64,000 nt of DNA, from contig NC_133773.1 of the NCBI RefSeq assembly GCF_003597395.2, positions 77,502,333-77,566,332 on the forward strand, given 5' to 3'. The position numbers and the translations under genes are program-made. The notes beneath the pieces were generated by a model. That model saw only the letters and a program-made list of their open reading frames with translations, had not been told where the DNA came from and did not search any database. This document shows, in pieces, positions 10,190 through 21,605 of this stretch; the stretch's first letter is position 1, and the number at the start of each line of letters is the position of its first letter. The stretch is from Chelonoidis abingdonii (taxonomy: Eukaryota; Chordata; Testudines; Testudinidae).

Positions 10190-10750
10190 TGTTCAGAAGA
10201 AGGGTGAGAGATGGGAAAAGAAAATTATTTAGACATATTAGAATGGGGATAATTAAGAGGCAGGGAGACAAGATGTGAGAGAGTCAGGAGATGAGCTGGG
10301 AGTGGACAAGGATTTTAGCAGTGAAGACAATAAAAAAGAGTAAATTTTTGAGATATTTAAACCAGAACATGTTATAAGACACAATCAGGATAAATGGAGA
10401 GAAGAATCAAAACTGTAGGTGAAATCCTGGCTTTATTGAAGTCAGCAGCAGTTTTGCCATTCACTTCAATAAGCCCAGAAGTTCACCGTACATGTCTGGG
10501 AGCGTATGGGTCAGAAGGACAGGAAGGTAGTTGAATTGCCAAAAAGAGAGAGAGAAGTGGGAAAAAGAAAAGACATATTAAGTGGGATTAGCAGAAATGA
10601 AATTTTGGAGGAGTTAAATTTGAGATGGCGGCTAGACAATTGAGAAGAAATATCAGAAAAGCCTTAGTGATGCAAGACTGGATGAACAAATGGATATCAG
10701 GGGCAGACAGGTAGATTCTGAAATTATCAACATAAAAGCTATAACTAAAA
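10190..10750 (-). pseudogene. L2-clade LINE reverse transcriptase remnant
   Basis: On the minus strand the right end reads SYSFYVDN, matching the L2 sequence around the catalytic YADD box; here the box has decayed to YVDN (10723-10734). The block parallels the copy at 40010-40570 in motif order and orientation, including the segment that encodes the post-catalytic helix. It is interrupted by a palindromic repeat at 10419-10487. Frames are heavily broken. Confidence 0.5.
10419..10487. repeat. 70-bp palindromic repeat nested in the L2 remnant
   Basis: GGTGAAATCCTGGC...TTATTGAAGTCAG at the left mirrors TTCACTTCAATAA...AGTTCACC at the right. The unit is an almost perfect palindrome with an internal TTTTGCCATT. 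L2 similarity continues on both sides, so it inserted after the L2. Confidence 0.55.
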
Positions 10751-10990
10751 CTTTCCTCCAATCCAATGCCCTTGACCTGTCTCTACCTTAAACACCCTGA
10801 TCAGCCATCTTCCTAGCCCCCTTCTCCTCCATGGCATTCCTCTTTGTCCAGGATATTTCCAACTTCTTTACACCAAAATTCTACAAACATTCCTTCTCCT
10901 CCTCCCTCTTTCTTAATCTCCTCTAAGATTAATGAGAGAGAGAGAGAAGGATGGTGGTGGGGAATCAAGAAGAGAATTCTCAGGGAAATG

Positions 10991-11250
10991 AAGGGCTTAT
11001 CTACCTGGAAATATTTTACCAATTATACTGGTATAATTATATTGATAAACAGATACAGTGATACCCGTATAATTCCCCAGGTAGAAACTTTTATTCCAGA
11101 ATAGGAATGGTTATTTTTGGCTTAGTTTATACCCTTTCCACAGCATCCTAACAAACCAAAAAGGGGAATTATGCCAATATAAATGATATTGGTTTAAATT
11201 CACACCTTAGCTTAAACTGGTATAAAACTTTCATGCAGACAAGGGCTTAC
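10991..11250. mobile_element. MITE-like element (Harbinger-like group)
   Basis: Bounded by AGGGCTTATCTAC on the left and GCAGACAAGGGCTT on the right, an imperfect terminal inverted repeat. The interior has the 18-base TATACTGGTATAATTATA at about 11024-11041, which occurs identically in the element at 51748-51972, so both are copies of one family. No coding capacity. Confidence 0.55.
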
Positions 11251-11255
11251 ACACA

Positions 11256-12785
11256 TATGAAGAGAGGAAGATGAGGCCCATTTAAAACAGATATTGGAGG
11301 AGATATCAGCACAGCAGGAGGAGAAACATGAAAATGCAGAGCAAGAAGTGTAAAGACAAAAGAAAAAGTATAAAAGGTGAGACTGTCAAACACTGGAGAC
11401 AGATCAAGGAAGAGGATAAAGAACCATATTAGATACATAAATAGGTTAGTCATATGACTCAGTGAATCTTCACTGTCACTTCCTCCCCCCTTTTCCCCCC
11501 GCTACTCTTGATCAGCCTTCCCCTTTTAGACATTATCACTTATTTGTCGTCTTCTTCCCACAGCTGCTTACTGCCATCACAGATGTACAAATTTGGTATC
11601 CTTAGGCAGCTCATTCATTATTTTAAAAGGTAGAAATGTATTGCATGAAAAATTCAGACCATTGGTGATCATCAAGAAGAGGTAAAACAGACCAAACATT
11701 GCTTTTAAAAACTATAAATACTTTGAATTGTTGAAAGAGATTAATGAGGAAAATATTTGGAAATTTGTAATTAGACTGACCGAAATCCACTAGATTTTAA
11801 TTGGATTTAACTTGACACTTCTGCTATCCTATTGTGCCTTTTAAGACTCAGTTTCATGGTTATTTATTTCAATTAATAATAAAGAATGTAATGCTTCATT
11901 GTATAAAACGCCCCTCCTTTTTAGGTTTTAAGATAAACAAAAGATGAAGACTTCAGCCAAAACTACGACCAGGTTTAAATCTGATTTATTTTATTGTTTA
12001 TAGGATTAAATAAGGAGTTTTGCAAGTTTGAGGTATATTTTCAAACCCTCTCCACAAGTGTCTACACAAATCTAACATGAGGTACTGACTGGAGACCATG
12101 CCTGAATCTCCAGTTCTTCCAGTAGTTTACAGTAAGTCAAGAAAAGCCATATTTTGCCCTCATTTATACTACCTGCCACTTTGACTTCAGTGAAGAAATG
12201 AAGATAGAAGAGTAGGATTCAGTAGGGGTTCAGTGAAGTTCAATGGGTACAAGTAAATGCAAGTTTTATCTTAAATTATCACCATTAAGTAGATGAAATT
12301 CTTCTGAGATCTCTCTGAGCAATACCTTATAAAACTCAAAGAAATTAAAGGTATGTGCGTAAATACTTACAAAAAATTTACATCCTTTCTTCTATATGGT
12401 TAACAAAAAGCCTAAGTTTGTTATCTGAGAATTCCTGTCAGGTGAAGGATTCCTTGCCTTCTCTATTGAAAAGAGAGTTTACATTTGTTTGGAAAGTCCA
12501 TCAGACATGCATCTGATTAATCAGAGAATTATAATTATTCTCCTAATGCTCAAAGAAAGTAATCCTTTTTTATATATGTATGTGTGGTAGTAGTGATAAA
12601 TCTTCTAAAATACAGAAATTCTCACACGATATATCTGATGAAAACTTGACATAAAGGTTGATAATATTCTTAGTAGCTATTCCTAGGAAGAGTAGTGTCA
12701 TGAATATAAAAAGGAAATACTTGTTTAAATATATGCAAAAAGTCATACTAATAAAAGAAATAATACTTTGTATATAATAATATAT
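11256..12785. other. no recognisable gene
   Basis: AT-rich with no recognised feature. A degenerate copy of a turtle palindromic repeat may lie near 12150-12250, but the match is too weak to annotate. Confidence 0.45.
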
Positions 12786-12860
12786 ATAATACATTACATT
12801 TTTAGAGCACCTTCCATTTGAGAATCAGTACAGCCCCAGTTAATCAAAGTGCTCAGATGG

Positions 12861-12953
12861 GTGATTAACTTTAAGTATCCGTGTAGCCTGACTGAAGTTG
12901 CAAGTGCGTACAGCTAGGTATGTGCATAATTGCTTTGCTGGATCAGGGCCTAA
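12861..12953. repeat. palindromic repeat inserted in an older MIR-associated repeat
   Basis: Contains GTGATTAACTTTAAGTATCC, CTGACTGAAGTTG and TGCTTTGCTGGATCAGGGCC, the same order as in copies near 6335-6405, 26989-27117 and 61808-61886. The flanks (TTTTAGAGCACCTTCCATTTG on the left, AAGTGCTTTACAAAT on the right) read as two halves of one older repeat, which this element appears to have split. Confidence 0.45.
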
Positions 12954-13145
12954 GTGCTTTACAAATCAAGCCTCACAGAAGCATTGTGAGTAGGGGTCAA
13001 ATTGGGGCAAAAGGGTTGATGGAACACTTCCAAGCTCCACTCACGTAAATAACCATAATGAGATGCCACGCTCAGCAGATCAAAAGTTAACATGTGTGCG
13101 CTAACTGGGCTCCTTGAATTTGGATCCCCTTCATGAGATTTGCTA

Positions 13146-13430
13146 GTGTATGTCTATACAGCAGTCAGGAAGCTGGTTTGTAGCATGGGAAGCGACACCC
13201 AAGCCAGTTTTGATTGAGCTAGCTCTCTAAAAATAGCACTGTAACCACAATGGCTCAAGCAGTAGCACAGGCTAGCTGTCCAAATACAATCCCTTCCAGG
13301 ACCCTAGCTACATACTCGGGTGGCTAGCCTGTGCGGCTATAGCTACACTATTTTCAGTGAGCTAGCTCAATCAACGCTAGCTTGGGTATGTCTGTGTGTG
13401 CTTACCCAATTGCAGTGTAGACATACCCCT
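13146..13430. mobile_element. MITE with TGTCTACAC-type termini
   Basis: The left end GTGTATGTCTATACAGCAG and right end TTGCAGTGTAGACATACCCC form a terminal inverted repeat. The interior is partly self-complementary (AGCTAGCTC near both sides). The termini match the group of Harbinger-like non-autonomous elements seen at 49182-51066. No target duplication was resolved. Confidence 0.6.
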
Positions 13431-13854
13431 CGCCATCCTGAGCAAGGCATCCTCTAGATGGGCGGGGGGTGAGAGGTAGAAATGTCTTCCAAACCTCACC
13501 CCCTTGAAGTGAAATGTTACTCACAGTAGGTTGGGCACATCTGTGAACATCCCTCTCCTTTCTTACATAAGGAATGATTTATCAGTCTTGACATTTAAAT
13601 TATCCATCACTGGACATCTGAGTCAACCCCTTCCCAGGGTGAATGGGATAGCACATAATCCTCTGAACTGGCTCTCTGTAGACTCATGTGGACATCTCTG
13701 CATCAGTTCATATTTGTGATGTTTTCTTGACAACCATGACAGCTAGAGCCTTATAAATGAAAACTGAGGTTTTTTGAGGGAAAAAAAAACCCACAGCAGC
13801 TTTGAGAGGTGCTAATATTACATATCACCTCATAACGGCTGAATTTGACCCTGG

Positions 13855-14002
13855 TTGTGAGGTAGGGAAAGATTATTATTTGCCTTTTGTAGATGGGAAA
13901 CTGAGGTACACAGACTTACTTTCACACAGGAAATATATAGCAAACCCAGGAGTAAAACTTAGAACCTCTTGTACTTTAACCACAAGACCAGGCCTCTTCA
14001 AT
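13855..14002 (-). repeat. MIR SINE, antisense
   Basis: AGATGGGAAACTGAGGTACACAG followed by CACACAGGAAATATATAGCA and ending CTTTAACCACAAGACC is the reverse complement of the MIR core and tRNA-related head. Strongly diverged, as expected for an amniote-wide ancient SINE. Confidence 0.65.
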
Positions 14003-14009
14003 GGGAAAG

Positions 14010-14975
14010 CAATACAGAGTTAGGTACCTATTTGCCCTACTACTTCCACTTACTCACCCAAAGTTTAGCGTCAGTACTTTCAGGAGTCTATCATAATTAT
14101 ATATGTGGCATGTTAGTATCTTAACATTACAACAGTGTGAGAAACCTGTTTTTATTTTCCTTTTAGAAAACTTAATCTTTTCATTCTGTATCAGGCATAG
14201 AGGTATGCAAAAATTATTTTAAAGGCTTTGAATAAACTTTTCCCTTCCCAAACGGACAATGAGCAGATATACTGGAATTCCAGCAACAGAGAGGAAAATT
14301 CCATTTTATGTAATCTTTCTAAATCTGTTAATGATCACAGAAGATCATAAGGTAATTTGCACAAGCATCTTAAATGAGTCCTTTGACATTTCATGTCTTG
14401 GGTGCCTGGTACTTTTTTGGGTTGTATTATCTAAACTCAGTTATTAAACACTGACCTATAATTTGCTGCTTAGCCCTGATTTCAAACAGATCCAATAAGC
14501 TGATAGAAATATTTGATGAATACAAAGGCACAAGCCTAAGTAAAACAGGAAGGATTTGTGAAAATGTTCAATGGCATTTGTAATGCCCTTTGAAAATAGT
14601 ATAGCATGTAGCTGCAGGGTTTTAGCTAACAAAACTTTCTCTGATTTCATATAAAATCTGTTAATCTTCAACTACAGTCTTTAACAGTTGAACAGTCAAT
14701 ACAAATATTTCTATGTATGTATATGTGTGGAAATTATAATAATTTTTTGATCTGAAAATATTTGAAACCAAAAATTAACAGGCATTCAGCAGCATGGACC
14801 ATCAACGAGTAACACACAAGTTTGCAACATAAAAGGGGAAAAGACACAAGGTTAGAATAATATTTTCAGATGCAATTTCTTTATTTTTAATACCAGTATC
14901 ATAGCTTTCCTACTCAGATTTGAACCTTAGCGTTCATAAACTGAGAAGCTAGCATGAACCGCTCTAAGCTTAATT
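14010..14975. other. no recognisable gene
   Basis: AT-rich non-coding sequence. Short frames show no domain similarity and no repeat family was recognised. Confidence 0.5.
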
Positions 14976-14984
14976 ACCAGCTTA

Positions 14985-15806
14985 GATCTGATAGCCTGCC
15001 ACCAACCAGGAATGACCAGTGCCTGGTACACGTGGGTCCCCAAAACTTCCTGTGGTGACCCCAAAGACTCAGAATGCCTGAGTCTCCAACAAAGGGAATA
15101 AACTACTCCCCCACCTCTCTCCCACCCAGAATTTCCCGTCTCTGGCTAACCCTGAAGATTAGAGCAACCTCTTTACATCACAATACCAAAAGCATGTCTC
15201 TTCCTTCCACAAAGAGACAACCAAATACAAGAAACATGAAAAGTATTCTCTCTCTCTCCCCCTTTGTCTCTCCCTCCCATCCAATTCACCCCTGGTGCTG
15301 CAGCGATTCACCCTCCGTTGAGATCCTAACACAAGAGAATTTCCTCCCTTGTTCCTTAGCCTACCCAGAGAGAAAAAAAACTCAAACAAGTCTTAAAAAA
15401 ACTTTATAAAAAAAGAAAGAAAAAAAGACAATAAAAATATTCTCTGTATCAAGTTAAATAAAGTTCAATTGCTATAAAAGAAAAAATATGAATAAACAGC
15501 CTGATCAAAACAGAAATAACAACGTTAACATTCCACACTACACACATGTAAATACAAAAAAACGATAACAGCTATTATTTTCTACTTTGAACTTACAACT
15601 TGGAACTGGAAGATTAGAAGCTTGAGAAGATAGAAAAGATCCCCTCTCATAGCTGAGAGCCAGACAAAGACACAGACCCAAACATTCCCTCCCTCAGCTT
15701 TGAAAAAGCCGGTTTCCTGATTGGTCCGCTGGTCAGGTGTTTGGTTCTCTTTGTTAACCCTTTACAGGTAAAAGAAACATTAACCCTTAGCTATCTGTTT
15801 ATGACA
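14985..15806 (-). mobile_element. antisense LTR, probably solo
   Basis: On the minus strand it begins TGTCATAAACAGATAGC at 15806, a terminus recognised as a common turtle LTR, and is followed by a pyrimidine-poor U3. The right flank ACCAGCTTA (15807-15815) is identical to 14976-14984, suggesting that the element fills the interval between them. Alternatively, ACCAG at 15015-15019 immediately precedes TG at 15020, which would give canonical TG...CA ends and a perfect 5-bp duplication with 15807-15811. Sequence just left of 15020 also seems to travel with this family, so the longer version is given. No coding region is attached. Confidence 0.6.
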
Positions 15807-15811
15807 ACCAG

Positions 15812-16735
15812 CTTATGTTGTAAAATAAGTTCTCCCACTTTTAGGTTTCTTACTTTTGAATTATATTCAGTCTCCAAGCCTGACTTTTCATTGAATACAT
15901 ATTACATTAGGCTCACTGGCAACATGCTAGAAAAAAGACAACTATATACATATAGCAAAATTAGATGTCTTACTGATACAGTAATACAAAAGTGTGTTTC
16001 TTAAGGTAAATGAGATTTTGTTGCATTCTGCATAATTTTACTTACATGCTTCTGCTTCATTTATTCAGTTTTACATAGTCAAGATAAGCACATAAGAAAA
16101 TTTTAAAACAAGATAATGCCATCTATCATGTAATACTGGTAAAATATCACAGGAAAATTTTATTCTAAGACTGAACAAGGACCTATATTAGAATAAGGAA
16201 AACAGTATTATCCATAAAATTATTCCTTCCCTATCTCTGTTTCACTGCTGAGTTTTTTCCTAGTTCTAGGCCTCCCTTTCCTACCACAGCTTTCAATGGT
16301 ACACTTAATCTCTAACACACAACAACTCAGACAGGTTCTTATAAAAATATATTTTTGTCCAAACTAGTCTGCTTTTTCCATCATATACTACAATGGCCTT
16401 TTCCAAAAATAAGTTTAATTGTTCTTTGAATTCATGTACAGTGCTTCAATTGCATTCCCATGTTAATTTAATCTGTTTATCACTTTTAGAATAAAGAACA
16501 TTTTCTAGAGCTCCCTTATTCATTCTTAGTATTGGATCAAATTCTGAAATCTTTACACAGATTTTTTTTGGCAGGTGTCATTCATTTCAAAGGGGATTTT
16601 TGCTTAAAGGAAGCCAATAGAGTACCCTTATTCTGGCAAAATTCCAAAATCAGTGAGTAAGCACTAAATAAAACCGAATCAGAACTTCAAGATTGGGCCT
16701 TTCTAAATTATGGTCACTAATTTTTTTTATCTCAA
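15812..16735. other. no recognisable gene
   Basis: AT-rich sequence with no recognised repeat. It separates the LTR at 15 kb from the CR1 fragment at 16.7 kb. Confidence 0.45.
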
Positions 16736-17008
16736 TACATGCTAGTGTAAAAAGTGTCCCTTTCATTATCTTCAAACCAGTTTAACAACTTTAAAACCCT
16801 CTAGTATATCACTTCAAAGAGTACTTCCCCCGCCCACCATCAACGGAGATCCCAGCTCCCTTAATTTTTCCTTATAAAACAGATTTTTAAACTCTTTCTT
16901 GCTCTGTGCTCCTATCCAAAATATCCTCCTTGCTTTGGTACAGTGACTGATGCTGTGTACAGTATTTCAGAGAAGCTTTAACAAGGTCTTATAAAATAAA
17001 ACTACCAC

Positions 17009-17780
17009 TGTGACTGAATGCACCCCGGTATGCACACCTTACACATCATTGTAATAATCTTTGTACAAAATATGCCTTGTGTGGTATCATTTGAAAACTA
17101 ATAATTCACTGGTCAATAATATCATGGAGAAATGCATGTAGCAACATTATATGTAAAGTTATGCAATCTCCCTGTACAATGGTATTAGCACATATTCAAA
17201 ACCATACAGCCTTACCTAGGCAAAGTTGTCAAACAGGTCTATCCTAATAAAAAGGAATGCGTGTTTTACCTCAATATACATATAAGTAGAAAATAGGGTC
17301 CTCCAGACAGTGGGGGAGGAAATGGCAGAAGACAAAGCAAATTTGCATTTCAGCAAACACAGGTGAGGAGAAAGAGCCTGGAGCCTCCTTTACCACTAGA
17401 CCCTATGTGGTTTTTTTCACTGCCTGAATAAACCCAGAAGAATCTACTGCACAGGTTCCCTGGACTATAAAAGGAGGGGTAGAGAACCCCAAATTCTCTT
17501 TCTTTCCCCTAAGGAGAGAGAGGCACCAGCACTGTTGGGGGGATCCTTACCAAGGAAAGGGTCAATCAGTATATTGCTGGAAGACTGTGGGTGAGAAAGG
17601 CCATTTTAAACAAAGCAGTAAACCAAAACTTGTTTAAGTTTTAGACATTTAAATGTGTTTTTCTCTTATTTGCAGCTCACATTGGGAGCTACAACAGCAA
17701 AGCATTGTGAGGCACCCAAGGTTACCAGGCAAGTGGTAACACAGCCCCTCATTTGTCTGGACTGATCCCAGCATATGACA
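17009..17780 (+). mobile_element. solo LTR, sense, inserted into CR1
   Basis: Starts TGTGACTGAATGCACC and ends CATATGACA, giving TG...CA. The flanks are ACCAC (17004-17008) and ATCAC (17781-17785), matching four of five bases. Removing the LTR and one copy restores a continuous CR1 sequence, which supports both boundaries independently. A TATAAAA box lies at 17466-17472, and an AT-rich tail follows about 170 bp later. Sequence recognised as a dispersed turtle LTR. No internal genes are present. Confidence 0.65.
17466..17472 (+). promoter_or_regulatory. LTR TATA box
   Basis: TATAAAA followed by GGAGGGG within the sense LTR, 457 bp from its 5' end, with a CT-rich stretch about 30 bp downstream where transcription would begin. 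Current activity is unknown. Confidence 0.5.
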
Positions 17781-17863
17781 ATCACCTCCTTTGTTTTATA
17801 ATTTATTTCTTCCACTAATATATCCTAGTATTCTATTTGTCATCACCTGTACTGCATTAACAG

Positions 17864-18018
17864 TTAGAATATCAGGGTTAGAAGGGACCTCAGGAGGTCA
17901 TCTAGTCCAACTCCTACCTCAAAGCAAGATCAATCCCCAAATTGCCCCCTCAAGGGCTGAACTCACAACCCTAGGTTTAGCAGGCCAATGCTCAAACCAC
18001 TGAGCTATCCCTCCCCTC
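17864..18018 (-). mobile_element. tRNA-derived SINE with CR1-like tail (Cry type), antisense
   Basis: On the minus strand the head reads GGGATAGCTCAGTGGTTTGA (pol III A box) with a B box in GGGTTGTGAGTTCAGCCC, followed by the unique body and a tail GTTGGACTAGATGACCTCC...CCTGATATTCT that matches the 3' end of CR1 LINEs. This tRNA head plus CR1 tail is the defining structure of turtle Cry SINEs. About 155 bp is close to full length, with the centre shortened. Confidence 0.8.
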
Positions 18019-18019
18019 C

Positions 18020-20040
18020 TGTTTCTAGTTTTGTGCCAAATGTCCTATATGTTTCCAGTTGCTATTGAGTCAGTGATCCAATGCTTATCAAAATCAGTTG
18101 GAGTCTTTCTATTCAGTGAGCCACACGTATTGTGCATAAGACATATTTCAGCTTAGAATTAGCAAAGATGTCATGGTAAGTTTAGGATGAGGTATAAGAG
18201 ACTAGAGAAAGTCACCATGTGCAGCAGGTACCTGATGTGCAACATGTCTCCGTTCTCATGGTTATCCTTATGAATCAGAGCTACAGACAAGCACAACTGC
18301 AAATCTACTACTTTTTGTGGTTGCAATATCTCTGGTGCAATTTGTACAATTTGATTGCTTTAATCACTGGCTCAGGGCCACTCAGAATTTAGTCCTTTGT
18401 GAGAGATTTTTATTGAACACCCATGTTTTTATACCTTTTTTGAGGTACAAATAAGGATCACTCCTCCCACCCCCCCAAATATTAACACAATGGAGCCTAC
18501 ATCTGCTTGAGGTCTAAAAGTGCTAAAATATTTAATAAAATAATGAATCAAAGGAAAAGAGGAAATGGACATCTGGAAGGCCAACTTAAAGGGAATGTAA
18601 GTGTGTCCTTACCTCATAGGAACCCTCCTAATGCCTGAATCCAGAATTACAGGGGACTTGGCCTCTTGCACACCCCTACTGCTATGATCACTTAGATGGC
18701 CCCATGGTCAGCTGTCCCAGCTAGCATCTTCTTTCAACTTCCTCGCTAGGTCTTCTGTGGCTCAGCCAAGTCACATAATAGTTCCCCTTCCCCTACAAGG
18801 ATAACTTAAGGGCCATCTTAAAGTTCACACACAATGTCCTAACTTATAATAGTTCTGCCTTTCTCTACCTCAACTCAAATCTTGTTTCTTGGCCCTGCAG
18901 AGATTCTCTTGAACCACTTCTTCTCCCACAGAATTCAACCCTTTCACCAGGAACTCTAACAGTTTACCTCTGAAGACCTCCCTGCTTTTTGTAGGCCTTA
19001 ATTCAGGGCTCCCCACACAGGTCCCTATCCTGTTCTCTGTGGATGACTCACCCTGACTTTCCTAGGTTCTTCAGAGGAGAACTCCTCTTTTTGTTTAGTT
19101 CTTCTCCTATGTTAGTATCTCTGATTTAAGCTAACCCTTGTGATGGATGAAGAAGCCATCTCAGTACATTCTGGCAGGCTTTATTTTATTTTCCCTTTAC
19201 TTCTGTTTTACTGTGCTATTTTTCACTAAGTTTCCTCCTCCTGAGTTCCCAGTTCTTTTTAAACATAAAATCCTGCTTACTACATAAGTAGTGCTTTCCC
19301 TGCTTCATCATCATGACAGGGGCCAGTCTTTCTAATTAAGCCCCATTACAGATAGCTGGGGTCATTAATTAGTCCTCGTGTAGCCAGGTTAGTGAGGTTG
19401 AGGGATAGCTCCTAAGTCATGGTCAACGCTGATCCCAGCTTGCCTCAAAGGGCAAGCCAGCCTATGAGAGTAAGTTACAGAAAAGGCACAAATACGCTAA
19501 AAGCCAAGTTCAAAAGCAGTCCCCCTTGGCTGAATTGATTCAGTATCCTGTGCAGCTCACTGAGGAATGTCTCTCTTTAATTGAGGGGCTGAATTATTTT
19601 GTCTCTTATCTTCCTTTTCTAGTTCTCTTCTCCCACACAAGAAAACATGAAAACATAAAAGAGAAGACTTTTTGACATAGTCTGGCTTTCAGTGATTTTG
19701 CCTAGCTGAATGTTATGCTACATCACAAATTTGAAAATATTTTTAAATGCAAGAAAGAGCTGCTATGGATACTAAAATACCAAAGAAGCATCTCAACATA
19801 TTTAGTTTATAAGTAATTTGTGTATCAAATCTAGGCTATTTTAATATTTTTCCATCAAGCTTTCCATTGGTAAATCATCTTCCCCTCCCACATCCAGTGC
19901 TGTGGTACATTCTGTTTTCCATGAGTGGGAACTGATATTTGGAAATGCTAACTAACACCAGACAATTATTCTTTTGCAGTATGTTGTGACAAAGAAAGTA
20001 TCTAGACAGTAGGTTCCATAGAAAATTCTCAGAGAAGCTC
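18020..20040. other. unclassified sequence, pyrimidine-rich in the middle
   Basis: No gene recognised. The part at 18600-19500 is pyrimidine-rich and could derive from an antisense LTR or LINE. A segment at 19115-19180 recurs at 21518-21845, so at least part of it is dispersed repeat. Confidence 0.4.
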
Positions 20041-20059
20041 TTCTCAAATGTTCATTCTG

Positions 20060-20878
20060 TATCCCAAGGTCCAGTATGCTTCAGCAGCAGCAGTGGGAAC
20101 TACAAGCTGTTGCATGTTGGGAGAAGCTTTCCTTGAGCAAGTCCTGCAGGAAGGTGCCCCCTGGCACATTTCACCCCTACCCACCTCTGACACGCAAACT
20201 AAAACAGTTGCACAATATCCAGCCAGTCCACCTCCAAACCATACCCAGAAAACACCTGTATGCACTTGTGCTTCACACCACTCAGTTCCTCTTGCTCATG
20301 TCCCACCCTGCCGCCAAGTGGCTGGACATGCTGACACTCAAAGAGGGCAAGGAACTCCAATAGGCCAATCTGGGATATAAGCTGGCTGCTTCTTCATGGA
20401 GCCTTGAGCATGGGCATGTGCCTGGTACAGTTTTCACAAACTCTCTTGACACCTGTCCCTTCTGAGGCAAGAGAGAGACCCTGGTGCACATCTACATAGG
20501 GTGTGTCAGGTTGCAGCCCCTCTTCTAGTGCCTCCAGAACCTCTCATTAAGATTCTGTCTTCACTTTTGTCTGCACCTGCTGATTCATGCACACCTCATC
20601 TGTGGCCACAAAGTCAGGAGACCTCCTTGTCAACTTCCTCCTGGTGCTGGTCAAGATGGCCATCCAGCATACCTGGAGAAGAAAGCTGAACAGGGTGTGT
20701 GTGTGGGAGGGTTTCTCTACAACTGTGTGGCCTATTTCTGTTCCCTTCTCAGATCATGTCTCCAGGCAGAGTTCCTCTGGGTAGTGTCCACTGACTTCTT
20801 AGATGCCTTTGAAGAGCAGTGTGCATTGCTGGGGGCTCTGTGCTTGAAGTCCTCCAGTCCCCTGATGTTTACTTTATG
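20060..20878 (+). pseudogene. possible LINE ORF2 C-terminal remnant
   Basis: Across two frames the plus strand reads RETLVHIYIGCVRLQPLF, then VCVGGFLYNCVAYFCSLLRS, QAEFLWVVST and LDAFEEQCALLGALC before a stop at 20877-20879. The pattern ETL-x-H-x-Y-x-x-C-x-RLQPLF looks like the His/Cys block that follows the reverse transcriptase in some non-LTR elements. At least one frameshift and several stops interrupt it. No RT motif was seen upstream, and the clade could not be fixed. Confidence 0.4.
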
Positions 20879-21066
20879 ACCTACATTTATGTCCCTGTTT
20901 TTTTTTCCATTTGTGTCCCTATAGTATCTTGTATCCCAGGTTCACTGGCCCTTTCCCCACTGGCTAATGGAGAGGGCCTTTAGCTAACTATCTAGGCCCA
21001 TTGTTTTACCCCAGACCTACACTAGGTTCCTGTGGTGAGAACTTCCTGGCTTCTGCCAGGAAGTAT

Positions 21067-21117
21067 CCTCTACCCTCCCAGCAAGAAATGTTAACATTGA
21101 AGCTGGGAGGGTAGAGG
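21067..21117. repeat. perfect 16-bp inverted repeat with palindromic loop
   Basis: CCTCTACCCTCCCAGC (21067-21082) is exactly complementary to GCTGGGAGGGTAGAGG (21102-21117). The 19-base loop contains AATGTTAACATT, itself a perfect 12-base palindrome. The stem has 10 of 16 G/C pairs and would be stable as RNA or as a cruciform. No T run follows, so it is not a simple terminator. A remnant of a foldback element is possible. Confidence 0.85.
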
Positions 21118-21297
21118 CAAGCAGAGAGTTTACCACTGGACTGTAATCCTGTTCTATATAGCCTTACAGAATAAAACTTTGTTCCTGGTAGTTTGTCTGA
21201 GTGGGTCTGGTCTGAGATGAATACAAGCTGGTACACAACACAGAGCACATTGAGGAACTTCAGGACAGGCCCCAAAGCTGCCTAAAAAACTTTTTGT

Positions 21298-21412
21298 ACC
21301 TTTCCCAGACTGGAAAAAGAGCTCTAAGTAGCTTGAAAGTTTCTCTTTCTCTCTTGCCAACAGAAGTTGATCAAATAAAAGATATTACCTCATCCAACTT
21401 TTCTCTCAAAAA
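21298..21412 (+). repeat. Penelope-like element 3' tail fragment
   Basis: CAGACTGGAAAAAGAGCTCTAAG, GCTTGAAAGTTTCTCT, CCAACAGAAGTTGATCAAAT and AAAAGATATTACCTCATCCA follow the order of the turtle Penelope-like 3' region. The same sequence occurs antisense at 44806-45335. Only about 115 bp is kept. Confidence 0.65.
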
Positions 21413-21605
21413 AGCCACAAGGCAGACTTACCCTATCTTGAGCAATCTCATACTGGGATGGTAAACGGGGGTGGGGGAGGTTACTTTTCTTTTTCTGTCT
21501 TAAGCGTCTCATATCCAGTATCTCTGATTTACGCTAATCAGGTGATCTAAAGAAAGATGAATAAGTTATCAAAGCTGCTTATAAGCAGGCAGCTAACATA
21601 AGTTA

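Larger units (their letters stand above)
16740..17862 (-). mobile_element. old antisense CR1 remnant split by an LTR
   Basis: The pieces 16740-17008 and 17781-17862 read together as the complement of one CR1 ORF2 region: GTACAGTATTTCAGAGAAGC...AAGGTCTTATAAAATAAAACTA on the left, then CACCTCCTTTGTTTTAT...ATATCCTAGTATTCTATTTG on the right. The sequence between them is an LTR. The right piece ends at the SINE starting at 17864. Coding frames are not maintained. Confidence 0.55.

Noticed and set aside
10813..11104. Open frames around the GA repeat at 10930
   Set aside because: Low-complexity purine/pyrimidine sequence next to a MITE; no coding signal.
17864..18018. tRNA gene candidate
   Set aside because: A and B boxes belong to a SINE head with a CR1-like tail; no cloverleaf.
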